DNA of 64,000 nt from Roridomyces roridus (GCA_029378245.1 JARKIF010000002.1:2480001-2544000); one strand, 5' to 3'; counted from the first letter of the stretch, positions 47,128-59,846 are shown. Notes: generated by a model not told the origin, from the letters alone. Numbers and translations: made by a program.

Positions 47128-50100
47128 ATGACCACCGACGAGCAATCGCAGCAGATATTCCAAAGAGTCCGTGAACCGCGTCTCTGTGAACGCCCTCTCC
47201 CTCACCCGACTTCAGCTCAAGCCGGTCTGCGTTCCGCTCTTGGGCGCTTCTCTGCTCACTCCATCTTCCATACCCAATGTCTCCAAACTTTTGACCGATC
47301 TCAACGCCATCCTACGCGATGCCAAGCTCTCAGGGAGCGTTCTCAGTCCCTCTCTCATATCATACGCGTTCTACCCTCTTTCCACCATCCTTTCACGCAA
47401 CCAATCTCCTGACATCCCAGACCAAGTTCTGGAGAAAATATTTCTCGTCTTGGCCGTGCTTTACGAAGATTGGTGGTGGAGCTGCGACACCAAGCTATGG
47501 GAGCAGATTTTCATACTGTGCAGCTCCGTCATTGGGGACATTGGTGGCAAAGGTACGTTATTCTACTCCAGCCCGCGTTTTTCTCACAAGTGAGGTCAAA
47601 GTTCGGGACGAGGAGACCAAGGACGCGGCGTGCCAGTCTCTGTATGCCCTCGTTCATCCGAGAACTGCCGAAGAAGGCGCGAATCGTTCCGTATTGCCCT
47701 CTGCGCGGCTACGCGACTTTCAGGAGTACGCGTCTGCTCAGCGATTTATTCCCATTCTCGGCCAGACCCTCAACTCTCTTCTGGCCACCGCCGAGTCGCC
47801 AAACTACTCGCTGCAGCGCGTTTCTTTGGACCTCATATGCTTCTTTATCGACATATACCTTCCGGAATCTTTGATTACATCCGTTCTGCCTGGCGTCGTG
47901 AGCTCCATGACCAAGCTAGCGGGAGGCGTCCCTGGAGGCCTGGGATGGGCCAAAGGCGCTACAGTTGCTGGTGCTTTGAAAGTAATGCAGATAGCAATAG
48001 TGAAGGCGATATGCGACGACGTTTGCATCAGAGACGGTGCTGTCCGACACACAGAGGACTTGGAGTCCCTTGCCGATCTGGTTGATACAGAGCCAGAAGG
48101 CTCTTCTTCTCGAGATTCTCGATTCTCAACCAGCCGAACCCCATCATGGCTGCGGGGAACATCCGCACAGTTGCACATTGCCATCAACACACTCACACCT
48201 CTTGTATCCCACACCACTCCCTCGGCGCTGCTGGCTCTGGGGGATTTCTCCTCGGGTGTCCTAGCTGCTACCACATTGACGTTGCCGCAGACCCAACCAC
48301 TGTTGCTTTCGTTTCTTTTGTCTCTTTCCACTTCCGCGTTCACCCAAGTATCCACAGCAGCCCACGCCTCCTTGCTGAAGCTTCTAACGACGCAGGGCAG
48401 GGCTCGGCAACCGCTGCTGCAGGCTCTGTTGCACAGCACAAAGGAAAACCTCTCGGCATTACCTCGACTGCTTTTGTCGCAGGCCGACTCCAAAGTCCAG
48501 CATGTTGCTGGTCTGATCGAGGCTGTCTGCAACCTTACTTCTGGAATTACCTCCATCTCATCGGGACTCGGGGTACTTCTCGGTCCTACCGGAGGCATCG
48601 AAAAGTGGGGATGGCGACTATTGTCGGTTCTAGAACTAGTGGAGCCACCGCAGATCGTGTCTCGTATGTCGGCCGCTCAGCTGATGCTTGAGAACGAGAG
48701 CGGCTCTCCGGAGCAGATCAACTTTCCTGAAGTAACATTCAGAAACGTGTCGACACGCCCCGCGCATGAGGCCTTGATCCGGATGTTTCACAGTCTAGGA
48801 AGGGCGGCGGGTGATACCTGTCTTTCTGCGGTCGAGTGGTTTACAACTGTGGGCCACAATGGGACAAGTACTCAAGCGGTCGCTGCCATGTGGTGTGCGT
48901 GTCGTTTATTGGAAGGAGTTTCGGACATTTCCATCCTCAACGGAGGCGTCGGTGATGCCCTACTTCGTCCAAGATCTAAACGGCTTGAAATGATGGCTCG
49001 TAGTTTAGCTAAGAGCGTGGCAGAATTGTGGGATCATGTCGATGAACCCCCAAAAGGTCTGTGCCCTTTCTCGTACAAGAAACCGCTGCTCATTCCTGTT
49101 TTCAGCGGGAGAACAACCGGATGACGATGCTCCTCTCACTGTACAGCACGTCAAGGGTCTAGACTCGCTCCACGAAACCCTCAAGATTATCCAACCCTCC
49201 TCCGTTCAGTCCAAAACGACCCTTTCACAGCCCACATTACACAGAGCTCTCTGTCTTCAGCTCATCGCAGTGACATCGGGCATACTGCTAGCTCGTTCCA
49301 CTCCCCTTCTCATCTACACCCTATATCCAGTGCTTCACTCGTTGGTTTCTCCCGCACTTTCTTTGTCGTCCACGGCGCTGGCAACTCTCAATTTCATGAC
49401 GATCAGTGCATCTTATGCGTCTTCCGCCAACCTTCTACTATCCAACTTTGATTATGCGTTGGACGCTGTTGCGCGGAGACTTACGAGACGATGGTTGGAC
49501 GTTGATGCGACCAAGGTTCTTCTGATTCTCGTCCGCCTGGTCGGGGCCGAGGTGGTCGATCGTGCTGGGGATGTAGTGGAGGAGTGCTTCGATCGACTGG
49601 ACGAATTTCATGGGTATGCCGTCATCGTCGAAGGGCTCGTCGAGGTGCTCGGGGAGGTGATCAAAGTGATAGAAGCTGAAGAAACTGCCTCGCGGAGTGC
49701 TAGTGCACCACCAAGGAGCACTTCACCGACACTGGTACCTCCCCAAGACAAAGAGCAACTCGAAACGTTCTTTGATTGGTTCCAGCATCGTGGTGAACAG
49801 GCACCGGAGGTCGAAATGGAGCCTGAGGCGGCTCCGCAAGAACCATCTATTGACGAGAATGCCCCTTCGACACCCACACAGATCCTCACTAAACAGATTG
49901 TAACACGTTCAATCTACTTTCTGACGCACGGTTCCCCGGTCATTCGGGCGAGGATTCTGACCCTCCTGGCTACCTCGGTCCCAGTCTTGCCCGAATCAGC
50001 CCTCCTTCCTTCAATACACTCCTCATGGCCGTTCATCCTCAACCGGCTAGCAGACCCAGAAACCTTCGTCGTGGCCGCCGCAGCGTCGCTGATAGAAGCC

Positions 50101-50571
50101 CTCGTCGCACATGTGGGGAGCTTCATGTATCGCAGGATGTGGAACGACGTCTGGCCGCGCTTCAGCAGCATGTTGGCCAAGCTTGATGCCGCGGACGCTA
50201 CCAATGCGCTCTCTAGGCGAGGGCGAGGTGCCGTCGGCACTGACTCTGCGTACACTCATTCTCATCGGCTCAATCGTGCTGTGCTCAGGAGCATGACGGC
50301 GACAATGAAAGGGGTTCAGTCGCAAGACAGCCCGGTCTGGCAGGCCATTTTGGCTTTCCGGCGATTCTTGCATCGGCATGCACACGAGGAGCTCCAACGA
50401 TGTGGCAAGGAGTTTTATCTCGCGGCTAGCGTCCATAACGCCGATTCGGTGTGGTTGGCTCTCTCGTCGACGCTAGGGGCAGCCTCTACGTGCCCAACAA
50501 TGCAATTTCTGCAGGAATCCAGATGGGAGATCCAAGACAATGTCGACGAGATCTCACGATGTATGGTATGA
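47128..50571 (+). CDS. TTI1: Tel2-interacting protein Tti1
   Basis: HEAT-repeat subunit of the Tel2-Tti1-Tti2 (TTT) chaperone complex that stabilises PIKK kinases such as TOR and ATM/ATR. Four exons: 47128-47166, 47216-47552, 47602-49056 and 49106-50571. Family text: FQRLKPVCVPLLGASLL, YPLSTIL, EDWWWSC, QRVSLDLICFFIDIYLP near the middle, then YVRRLTRRW-like repeats and SSWPFILNRLADPETFVVAA toward the end. Total about 1,100 residues agrees with the family. Splice sites were set to keep LKPVC, GGKVRDEETK and EPPKAGEQ in frame. No frame break seen. Its stop is 12 bp from the convergent membrane-protein gene. Confidence 0.85.
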
Positions 50572-50583
50572 ATACAGCAATTA

Positions 50584-51207
50584 CTATACAGATTGGTCTT
50601 CGAGGGCTTTGTATTCTTGCGTGGGTTTCCTGAATGAGAAGCTGGGGAGGGAGAATGTCCTTTTCTGGTCCTTCCACCTATTTCTGATATGTCTTGTCGC
50701 GTAAAAAACGAGCACGGCAAGGAGAAGAAATCCGACCACTGCCATTCAGGGTCAGTCAGTGCAACAAATTGTAACGGCTAAACTCACAAGAGGAAACGAC
50801 AATAATGATGATTATGTCTGTACGAGTAATGGGGCAGCGGATAGAGGCACCACTGAATGAGTGTGCGATGAGACTTCGGCGCCACATTCGGTGGAATGTG
50901 GAATATACCTCTCATTATAACACTTTGTAGACCCTCCCGTCTTGATGATGGTAACACCATGGAAATGGGAAGTGCTGCTTGACATTTATGCTGAATTCCA
51001 AAACTAGGAGACGAATGCTTGCCTGGAACTAGTAATATGAGTGGTTGAACTTCCGGAACTCTTTCCACTTGTGCTGTGAGAACTGGAACTGGAATGTCCT
51101 CCCCCTTTACCATGCACCGAAAGTGCAAGGTTAGTTAGGAGTACAAGAAACGAGAGGAACAGGGACATGGGTGTAATGAAGACCGCCCGTGGCGGTGAGG
51201 ATGACAC
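50584..51207 (-). CDS. small Ser-rich protein with signal peptide and C-terminal TM
   Basis: The gene model is uncertain. It starts with a clear signal peptide (MSLFLSFLVLLTNLALSV, ATG at 51169; an upstream in-frame ATG lies at 51207), followed by a Gly/Ser/His-rich stretch. A later part has KCYNERYIPHSTECGAEV. A TM helix (TDIIIIIVVSS joined across an intron to LVGFLLLAVLVFYATRHI) is followed by a basic tail ending in ALEDQSV at 50584. The exons between do not join without either a GC donor or an indel. Unknown family, probably a type I surface protein. Confidence 0.4.
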
Positions 51208-51253
51208 TTGCGATGCATCAATTTGAATTGTAGCCCGATTTGGATACTCTAGA

Positions 51254-53293
51254 TTAGGCTAGCCAATAATATAACCTCTGCCATATTCCTCTCTTGACTT
51301 CCTCGTCGATGTGATCCAAAGATTCCTCTTCGTACACATCCCTGTCCAGATCCACCGTCAGATCTACCAGGTCAAATAGTCCTAGATTGGCCACTCTCTG
51401 AATTAGTGGTGAGGTCTCGGAAGACTCGGATAAAACCGTTTCGCGGTGCAACAGAGCCCAGACGAGATACATGAGAACCATCACCGGAATCTCAATGTAG
51501 AAAGACAGGAAGCTGACCGGGGAGAAGACGGGGAACACAGACGACCATCCCTGCACGATGATGAGAACCGACACCGTGACTATCACAAACGGCGGCCCAT
51601 ATAAAGTCCAGCGAGGGTGGAACTTGAGGTCTTTGAGAGCTCGTCCCTGATGTATCCAAGCTTTTCGGAATCGCCAGCTTGCCAGCCCGATCGAAAGCCA
51701 GGCAATCTCCAATAGAAATGAGCAAGTTCTTTGAAGGCGAGAACTCGAACGAACCTGGTTCGACACGCCGACGAGACTTTGCAGCCATGTCCAAAGCTGT
51801 CCCAATCGGTGACGGCTCGCAAGAAATAATTATGGTCCCGTACCTCGCCTCTACCTACGAAACTACTACCGAAGCAAAGCACGCTGACGCTACTGGTTAA
51901 CAGAAGGGCCGGGAGAGGGACACCGCGCGACGTTGTCCGGGAGAAGAGGGCCGGAGCCTGTGGTGGGTTGGCGACGGACAAACCTGTTGGATGTAAGTGC
52001 GAGTACTGGCAAGGGTATTTCGGTGCTGACCGTAGAGGACCCGCGTTCCAGCAAAGAGGGCGTGATTACCAGCAGAAAGCACCGAAGTCAGGATCACAGT
52101 GTTCATGAAAGAAGCGGCAAATGTTGAGCCTGCTTGCGTGAATACAATTGTGAACGGTGAGGTAGTGATGCTCTTGTTGGCCAGATTCGGATAATCCCAA
52201 GGAACTGAAAGTCATTAGTCGACGTAGAAATATTATATTCCTTACCATTCAATCCAATAAGCAGAATACTGAGGACGTAGAAGAGAAGTATGCTTGAAGG
52301 AGACGAATTGACACAGGAACACGCATAGAGCAAGATCTATACCGCCAGAAAACAAACTTGACGACCTTGGGCATATTCTTTGAAGGGTCCTTCGTCTCTC
52401 CCGCGGTAATCCCAAGACTCTCCGTTCCACCATCTGTTTAGACATGAGATTCTGGGTGACCTGCATGCAACAACGTACATGCAAAACTGGCGGTAACAAA
52501 GACACGCGCAAATCCCCCAAAGCCACCGACAAAAGGGGCTCCTGCGATGCGCCAATTGTCGAATCCAATGACCCGACGCTCTTTGTTGAGGCCTACATTG
52601 ACCAGAACACCGGTGACAATGAAGATAACGATGGTAACCACTTTCAGCGAAGATAGCCAGTACTCTGCAAAGGTAACTGAGACTCGAGGGTGGAGGACGA
52701 TGCGATTCGTACCGAGTTCCCCATACGACTTGACATGTGTAGCATTGACACCGACGAGGAATACCCAAAAGACGAGGCTGATCAACCATGTATAAGTTGA
52801 ATCCGGTGTCCAGAATTGCAACACCAGCTGGGCCGCAGTCAAGTCCGAGGCTACGGAAATTGAATCGTTCAACCAGTAATTCCAAGACTTTCGTTGTCAG
52901 CTGAAGTGGATGACGGAGAGTGGGCTCACAAGCGCAAAGGCGTACGAAGGCGAGAAGAATCGGGCCGTATATGCGTTGAAGGATCCTGATTTCCTTTCAC
53001 AACCAGGGAGAGGAACCGGTCGGAATGAACTCACCCGCCACCGGATACTGCGTGGCCATCTCCCCAAGCAGCAGGAGGACCACATAGACGACGAGGCCGA
53101 CGATGCCATAGCAAATTAGCATACTGGCCGGACCGCCCTCAGCCAGAGATTTTCCAGTCCCTAAAAAGAGTCCCGTTCCTAGGGTTCCCCCAATCGCTAT
53201 CATCTGCACTTGACGCGCCGATAGGCCTCGTTGGAGCCCACGTTGAAGGCCAGCCCGCTCTGCATTGTGTTCAACTGCGCCGTAGGTCGACAT
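51254..53293 (-). CDS. amino-acid permease (APC family)
   Basis: Plasma-membrane amino-acid:proton symporter. Nine exons: 53035-53293, 52930-52985, 52479-52887, 52343-52433, 52246-52292, 52031-52204, 51844-51983, 51755-51796 and 51254-51706. Family text: LSARQVQMIAIGGTLGTGLF in TM1, YGIVGLVVYVVLLLLGEMAT, VNATHVKSYGELG, ESLGITAGETKDPSKNMPK, LTSVLSAGNHALFAGTRVLY, and QIAWLSIGLASWRFRKAW. About 12 TM helices, then an acidic cytosolic tail (DLDRDVYEEESLDHIDEE). It resembles yeast general/basic amino-acid permeases; substrate is not readable from motifs. All exon joins keep frame. Confidence 0.9.
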
Positions 53294-53466
53294 GAAGATG
53301 TTGGTGAAGGCGTCATACCCGCGATCGATCACGCTCTTTTCGGCTTGATATGGAAAGTCGCGTCGCGTCGATACTGGGATTATATTTGTTTAGCTACCGT
53401 GTCCATAAAAAAAAAAATCCATCCGTTCCAACAGGGGATTCCAAGGTAATAAAATAGAGAATGCAC

Positions 53467-55124
53467 TCAAAGAAGACGGCTCCAGCCAGCGTCGCGGGTC
53501 TTCTTCACCAACCGCTTAACTTCCTGCGAACGAGCGCGCGTAGTAACGAGCAGCGTATCGGGCATGTCAACGATGACCAGGTCGTCGACTCCCAGACAAG
53601 CCACCAGCCGTCCGGACTGGGGTACGACAATACCACCTGCAACCTGCTCGGTGATGACTAGGAGAGAGAGATGAACAGGGATGCATAGACAGTGGTAATC
53701 GGACGCTTACCGAGGTTAGGATCGCCCAGGATACGAGGTTGGTTGCGCTCCGCAGGCAACAAGTCGGCGAGGGACGAGAAATCACCGACATCGTCCCAAC
53801 CTGAAATTCCGATCAGCTACTGAAACTAAACAGAGAAAAGCAGAGCGTACCGAACGTAGCCGGAACAACTGCGACCCGGCCAGTCAAAGCCGCAGGTTCA
53901 GCAATCGCATTATCAATCGGAATCTTCTCCAACGTAGGCCAAATTTCGTCCAAAACCTGCTTCCTCGCCTGCTCATTGTCCCACACATCGGCAATCTTGG
54001 TCAAGCCCGTGTACAAGCCAAGGTTGTACTCCTTGAGCAATTCCAGGAGGAACGAAGCCTTGGTCACGAACATTCCGGCATTCCACCGGTACGTTCCCGT
54101 AGCAATGTAGGCAGCAGCTGTCCGGGCGTCGGGCTTTTCCTTGAAGCTCGACACGAGCCGCGCATTAGGCGCCTGCTTGATAGCCAGCTTCTCTCCAAGC
54201 CGCACGTATCCAAACGCCGTCGACGGATGCGAAGGCGCAATGCCAATCGTGACCAGATAATCATTCCGCGCAACCTCGACTGCCTCCGCGACCGCCGACA
54301 AAAACGCGTCGTCACCCGAGATCATGTGGTCCGCCGCAAAAGACCCGATAATGGCATTGGGATCACGTTTGGCAAGGACGGCAGCTGCGAGACCAATGGC
54401 AGCCATCGAGTCTTTGGGGCCCGGTTCGCAGAAAACGTTGCTCGGGATGAGGTCGGGCAGCTGGCTATGGATTACATCGACGTGGGCGGGTCCAGGCTAC
54501 GATGGTAGTACGCGCGGCAGAGGTGAGCGGGAGTAGACGATCCCAGGTGGCTTGGATCAGCGAACGGCCATTGAGAGTGAGGTCGAGCAAGAATTTAGGG
54601 TGATTCTCGCGCGACAGAGGCCAGAGACGAGTACCGGCGCCTCCAGCGGGAATGACGACGTAGAATCCGGGGATATCGCGTGTGTTGTCAAAGGGGAAGG
54701 ATGCAAGCACGCTGTCGCCCAGAGGAGATGGGTGGTAGCCCGGGGACGAGTAGACAATTGCAGGAATGGCACTGCTAAGGAATGGAGATCTCGATGGACG
54801 CAGCTGGGGACTGGGCGGCGCTTGCGGGGTCATGAATCCAGTAGGGGTACCATTTCTGTTCTGCACCCTGGATCAGAGACTATGGCGAGACACTGGGCGA
54901 GGCAAACGCACCTGGTTTAATTTCATCTCGAGCAATGCATTGGTCTGTCGCAGCTGCTCGCATTCGTTGCGCACGGCGGCGAGATCGAGGGACTGGAGAA
55001 AGGGTCAGAACAGCGCAGGTAGACAGTCTGGTTGCGAAACATTTTGCTGTACGACGGCCAAGATCTGGTAGAGAAGTTCGTTTGACTGCCCAGCAGGCAA
55101 AGAGGGCGCGTTGACGGAGGACAT
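53467..55124 (-). CDS. ManC-type mannose-1-phosphate guanylyltransferase
   Basis: Makes GDP-mannose from mannose-1-phosphate and GTP. Five exons: 55041-55124, 54912-54992, 53851-54860, 53711-53800 and 53467-53657. A short N-terminal coiled coil ([20 protein letters not shown]) and a Pro-rich spacer precede the catalytic domain: [20 protein letters not shown] (nucleotide loop), [28 protein letters not shown] and [10 protein letters not shown]. The [10 protein letters not shown] signature is that of the bacterial ManC/RfbM class rather than the usual fungal Psa1 type. One extra base near 54493 breaks the frame before [12 protein letters not shown]. Confidence 0.85.
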
Positions 55125-55258
55125 GGCGGTGGTAAGGACAGGAACGTGTCAAGCTCCTTAAATCGAAAGAATTTTACAGCTGGCAGCAGCCGTGATCGTT
55201 CTGATTGATTTACACGTAGGGCTAATTACAACCAGTCCCTGCCCAGAAACAATCTAGC

Positions 55259-56188
55259 CTAGTCGTCATATTCAATGCGCTGGAATTTCCTCGCCTTCTT
55301 GTTGGGATTCGCGAGAGAGGCGCCTTTCAGCGGTCGCGCCACGGGAGCTGGGTCTGCATGTGATCAGGAAGTCATCTAAAAGCGATAGATGGAAACACAC
55401 TGGCGATCTGCTCGGGCGAGGCGTGTCTTTGGACTGCGGTTTCACCTTTACGGCTCCTACCCGTCGTTACGGGCTGTCCGTCATCAGCAGGAGCCTTCCT
55501 CTTCCCGGCCCCGCTGGAGCTTGCTGCGGACGCTGTTACGGAAATGAAATAAGAACGGGCAAGAAAGGCCTACGTGGATCGGAAAAGGACAGTGGGGACG
55601 GATTCAAACGGGACTGCCGAGATTGCGCCTGGAGCGCGATCTAAGAGACTCATGTGAATGCATGCTTGGAAGATTCTGGTTTTCACTTACGACGGCAAAC
55701 ACATCAGCTGCATAACACGCCGCCTCTTTGGAACTCATCTCTTGGAGCGCCACATGCTTCGGTTTGTCCGAGGTGGGATTCAGAGTGAGCTAGAATAACG
55801 CGACATCGGTCGTAAGAAAGCGCAAGCAAGACTTGGAAAGATTACTTGATACCGTTCGCCCTTTTCCACGTACAGTTCGCCTTCAATAATAGCGTTCGCC
55901 AGTTGTTTGGCGAAAGATTCGACCAGGGTGTCGGTCGCACTTTTGCCGAGGAATGCAAAAACCTCCACGTCGCGCCAGCTGCCAGACCACCAGCGCCCCT
56001 CTGAGCCCGTTAGCCCGAGGTGCACGTTCCACTTGCCATTCGAGACGTCTGAGAGTAGAACAAACTTGTCCATGCCTTGACTCAAATGTCTCAGCAATTC
56101 GCAGCCATCTCGGCAGAGGTATACCTTGATAGATGACCTGTACCAGCTCGTCCAGCACGCCGAAATTTGCTATAACATTGGCGGGCAT
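55259..56188 (-). CDS. PAXX/XLF-like end-joining candidate
   Basis: Six exons: 56125-56188, 55846-56048, 55691-55789, 55574-55640, 55401-55532 and 55259-55353, all in phase. The product (about 215 residues) has an N-terminal beta-rich head (GKWNVHLGLTGSEGRWWSGS), a helical segment (LVESFAKQLANAIIEGELYV), LTLNPTSDKPKHVALQEMSS, and a Lys-rich tail ending KKARKFQRIEYDD. This layout of a head, an LTL strand, a helix, a linker and a short basic-aromatic-acidic C-terminus is like PAXX and XLF, Ku-binding factors of non-homologous end joining. The resemblance is by architecture, so the function is a hypothesis. A CACGTG box lies at 56213-56218. Confidence 0.5.
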
Positions 56189-56465
56189 GGTTGAAAGCAA
56201 GAGGTTAGCGAACACGTGACTCAGGTGTCCCTAATTAGGCATCGCGTCGCGCGTCAAGTGATTCTTTGGCTTTGAATCTGGTTTCCCGATTCCAGCGGTG
56301 GAATTTGGGGCACGATTGGCGTGGGACGCGCTCTGCCACGCGCGCATCTCGTGGCACCATAGTAATCAAGCAGGGACGTTCCGCACTTGCACCTCAGGGC
56401 CGCGTTGCATTCAATCCCAGTGATATAACCTATTGTACAATCCAGGATCCTCATTAACAACTATC

Positions 56466-56484
56466 GTAATGTAATGTAATGTAA
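56466..56484. repeat. GTAAT microsatellite
   Basis: Four near-perfect GTAAT units. A poly-A run of about 12 bases follows at about 56500. Confidence 0.8.
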
Positions 56485-56627
56485 TCTCGCCCCAAATGCA
56501 AAAAAAAAAAAGTAAAATAGAGTAAAAAAGATGCGCAGGTATGTAGAAAACAGATGAGATAAATACGCATAGATCCACGAAGAGGGAAAATGTCCCACAG
56601 ATGTAGAGATAGATCGTCAAGACCAGT

Positions 56628-58792
56628 TCAAACAAGCTGACTCCTCGTCAAGTTTGACCGGACGATTATGTCCCGCACTGAGATTCCGTCAGCACCCGCA
56701 AAGCTGGAGACCATCCAGACGTACCGCTACCGAGGATATCCGCTGTGGATTGCGCATCCGTAACAGACGTAAAATAAGTATAGAACCCTCTGGGCTCTGC
56801 CGAATGTTGCTTGGCAATCATTGCTGCAAATAAGTGGATCAGACCTGCGCCTTGTGCGTACACAAAAATGACGCACTGAATTTCTTTTTCATATCTGTGG
56901 AACAGATAAGCGCAAGGAATAGACCAGATCGGACAACCACCTACATTGAGAAGTGTTCTCAAAGTCATTTGGCTTGTCCCCATATGACACGACAAACTCG
57001 TTGAACTTTTGGCCCGACGCGAGTTTCGCCTGTGAACCTATTAGACCAGTCGAAAGAAAGGCCGATTCTTTCACCTTGAGAATATCGATCTTGTTCAAAA
57101 ACAAGATCAAACTCGTGTCTTTGAGTAATGGATTCGACACGACAGCTTTCCAGAGGAGAATGGAATCTTCCTGCACTCCCAGTCAGTGAAGAAAACGAAA
57201 GTAAACACAAACCCACCAATCGGTTCACAGTTTCATCCTCGGCAAGCACCTGGTCAAAACAGCTCAACGGGGCGAGGAAGATGATGGCGTTCATATCATC
57301 GAAATACGGAACCCTGGTGTTGATGTCAGATCAAAGAACCACTCATGCGCAACACACTCACCACGCAGCCCGCTGCGATACAATCAGTTCAAGTCAAAGA
57401 ATCTCCAACACGGAGCTCACCAATGATCTGGCACCCCTATGATACAGTTCAGTCCAAGTCGAAAATTGCATAAGAGACAACTCACCCCACGTCAAAGACG
57501 ACCCATTTTTGAGGGATCATGTTCCCTACGCTCGAGATCAGATGTGCAGAGGTGGAAAAAGCAGACTCTGACGCACCCGCCTTGAGACTAAAATGATGCT
57601 CGGAGACACCTGTGTTACTGTCAAATGAATTCAGGGGGGCAAATGATGCATGCACACCCAGTGTCTTTAGCCGGGCTTTGAGAATGTCGTCTGTGGAACC
57701 TGATGAGTAAGCGCCACGGGAAACCGTTGGCAACGAACCGTCGGTGGGCTCATAGGATAGATCTGTTACCCGTTCTATCGAGTCGAGGAAACTGGAGATT
57801 CGTTTAGCAGCGCACGCGACCATGGAGAATACGCACAATCCAGCCATATCTTCCAACCTCAGGCGATGAACCTTGAGAACCTCCTTGACAGTGGGGTCGC
57901 TCCAAAGTCGTATTACATCCTCCGAGCACGCTTGTAGCAACTGCCGCGCTTCACGTGAGTCCTGCGCTTCAACTTCGGGACCATCAACACTGCCGCGCGC
58001 ATTGGCGATAAGCCGGTTGAACGCGCCCTTCCACGGGGCGCCACTTTGAACAGCGACCTCTGCGGCAGGGTTGCCGCCCCGTGTGCTCTCTGGACCATTG
58101 GTGAGGGGCTCGTCGACGTCTACTTGAGCATACAGGCGGTCTTTGAAGGCAGCACCAGGCGTGAGCTTGGCGAGAAGAGCCTCTTCGACCTGCTGAAGCG
58201 GGGAGAGACGCATCTTGAGGGTACGGAGCTCGGAGGAGATCTCTGGATACACAGGCTCGTCGGGGCCGGGGGGTACAGAGGAGGCAGAAGAGGCTTCGGC
58301 TTCTCCGAGGGCATGAAGGATGAGACGAACGGATCGCACAACGTTGAGATGCACGACGGCTCGCCATGAAGAACGCTCAGAACGAAATGCCTAGAAAAGG
58401 GCATCAAACGGCGGGTCCGGGGGGTCTGGGAGCAGACTACCTTTGGCGAGTTGATCAATTGAAAGTCTGGATAACGTTAAGGAATGGGCGGGAGTGATAC
58501 GCGGGCGGACCTACTCTTCAGGGTGGTTGATTTGCCTGGAAACGGCGGTTCAAGGGTCGGTAGAGCGGAGAAACAGACGAGACGCACCACTCTCGCTCTG
58601 GCCCAAGAGCAGAATTTTGACCGGCTTGGATTTCTTGTCCTGCTGGTCGCGCTTGAGCTCGAGATCGATCATATCCGAACGCTTTTTGGCTTCGCGCTCC
58701 TTGAGTAAACGGGCCTCTCTCGCCTCTGGTGTCTCATCTTTGGGAGGCGCGAGGACGAGCGAGAGAGGGTCGATGTCGGGTGCGACAGTCAT
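56628..58792 (-). CDS. large G-protein alpha subunit
   Basis: Heterotrimeric G-alpha with an enlarged helical domain (about 200 extra residues). About 15 exons, several tiny (11 nt at 57362-57372, 16 nt at 57421-57436). The joined product has KILLLGQSESGKSTTLKNFQ (G1), DVGGARSLRAAWVPYFDD (G3), NAIIFLAPLSCFDQ, ILFLNKIDILK (G4), YMKKKF, YFTSVTDAQST (G5) and VRDIIVRSNLTRSQLV at the end. The N-terminus is MTVAPDIDP, with no Gly2, so N-myristoylation is not possible. All exons fit without frame correction. It belongs to the expanded, divergent G-alpha set common in agaricomycetes. Confidence 0.88.
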
Positions 58793-59114
58793 TGGCGGGT
58801 GGCCTTGCGGAAAGGCGACGCGCAAGAGAGAATTTGAACACCGAAAAGGTGGTGGAAGTAAGGAGCAAAGTGATCTGAGTTTGATGGCGACCGGTGATCT
58901 ACTCCCTCTCTCTCGAATTGAACCTTCATTTTTCCTGCTTTGCCTCCTCCATTACCTCACACTCCCTTGGTGGCATATACTTTCGGACTCGCATGGCACC
59001 CCAGATCTTTGCACCAGTCACCTTGCCGCGATGATGCTGAATCAATATTGACGTCAGCCTGCTAATGCCGCTTTAATACCCCGAGGCGCCTTGAATTCTT
59101 TCCACCATCCAACC
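58793..59114. other. divergent promoter region
   Basis: 322 bp between the G-alpha start and the next gene. No motif recognised. Confidence 0.4.
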
Positions 59115-59748
59115 ATGTCAATCCCCACTGCCAGACTCGCCTCCAGACTCGCTTCCCGCCGTCTGCTACCAGCAACCCGTCGCTACTCCACCGCCGAACC
59201 AGAACCCAAGAAATCCGGGAGCAACACCACCCTCTACCTCGTTGCAGCCGCGGCCCTCGCTGGCGGAGCATACTACTACTACTCTTCCAATCCAGACCAG
59301 GCCGCAGCCTTGAAGGCGGAAGAGGAGCAGGTCGTCAAGCATGCCAAAGCGATGAAGGATAGTGCTATCGTACGTCTCTTCCCATTCCCACACACACCCA
59401 ACCGATGTCGTTCTCCAGGCTGCAGGTCACGACAACATCGCTGCAGCACGCAAAGAGGCCGAGTCAGCGCGCGACCGTGTCATAGCTGAAGCAGATGCTC
59501 GCGCTCATCAAGTAGCCACCCAGGCCCGCGGTGCACTCGATTCCGCCCGTAGCTCCACCGAGAACCTGTACAATGACGCTCGCAAAACTGGCGACAAGGC
59601 TAGTGGCAAGGCTCAGCGCACCTGGGCTGAATGGCTAGGCTGGGGAAGCGCAAAGAAGGAAGAGGGCAAGGAGAAGCTGGATGAAGCAGCAGCAGGGGGC
59701 AAGGCAAAGCTGGATCAAGCAGCGGCCAAGTTGGACTCGAAGAAGTGA
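59115..59748 (+). CDS. mitochondrial-type TM protein with LEA-like repeats
   Basis: Two exons (59115-59369, 59419-59748). The N-terminus is a likely mitochondrial presequence (ARLASRLASRRLLPATRRYS). One TM helix (TTLYLVAAAALAGGAYYYYS) follows, then an Ala/Lys/Asp-rich amphipathic region (ALDSARSSTENLYNDARKTG, KEKLDEAAAGGKAKLDQAAA). The repeats resemble LEA/group-3-like sequences found in other fungal mitochondrial proteins, but no family name is certain. It is abundant in charged helices and has no Cys. Probably an inner-membrane or stress-related protein. Confidence 0.7.
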
Positions 59749-59846
59749 TTGTATACCTTGCTTTCCAATTAAAATGAACCCATGTACAATGCAATAAATA
59801 TTCACGCGACGGTGACATGTATGTTATGCTTTTGCGCCCTCCCAAT

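Noticed and set aside
56628..58792. apparent frame breaks in G-alpha at 57434 and 56952
   Set aside because: On re-reading the donor bases (GG|GTGAG and CAAT|GTAGG) both exon joins are in phase.
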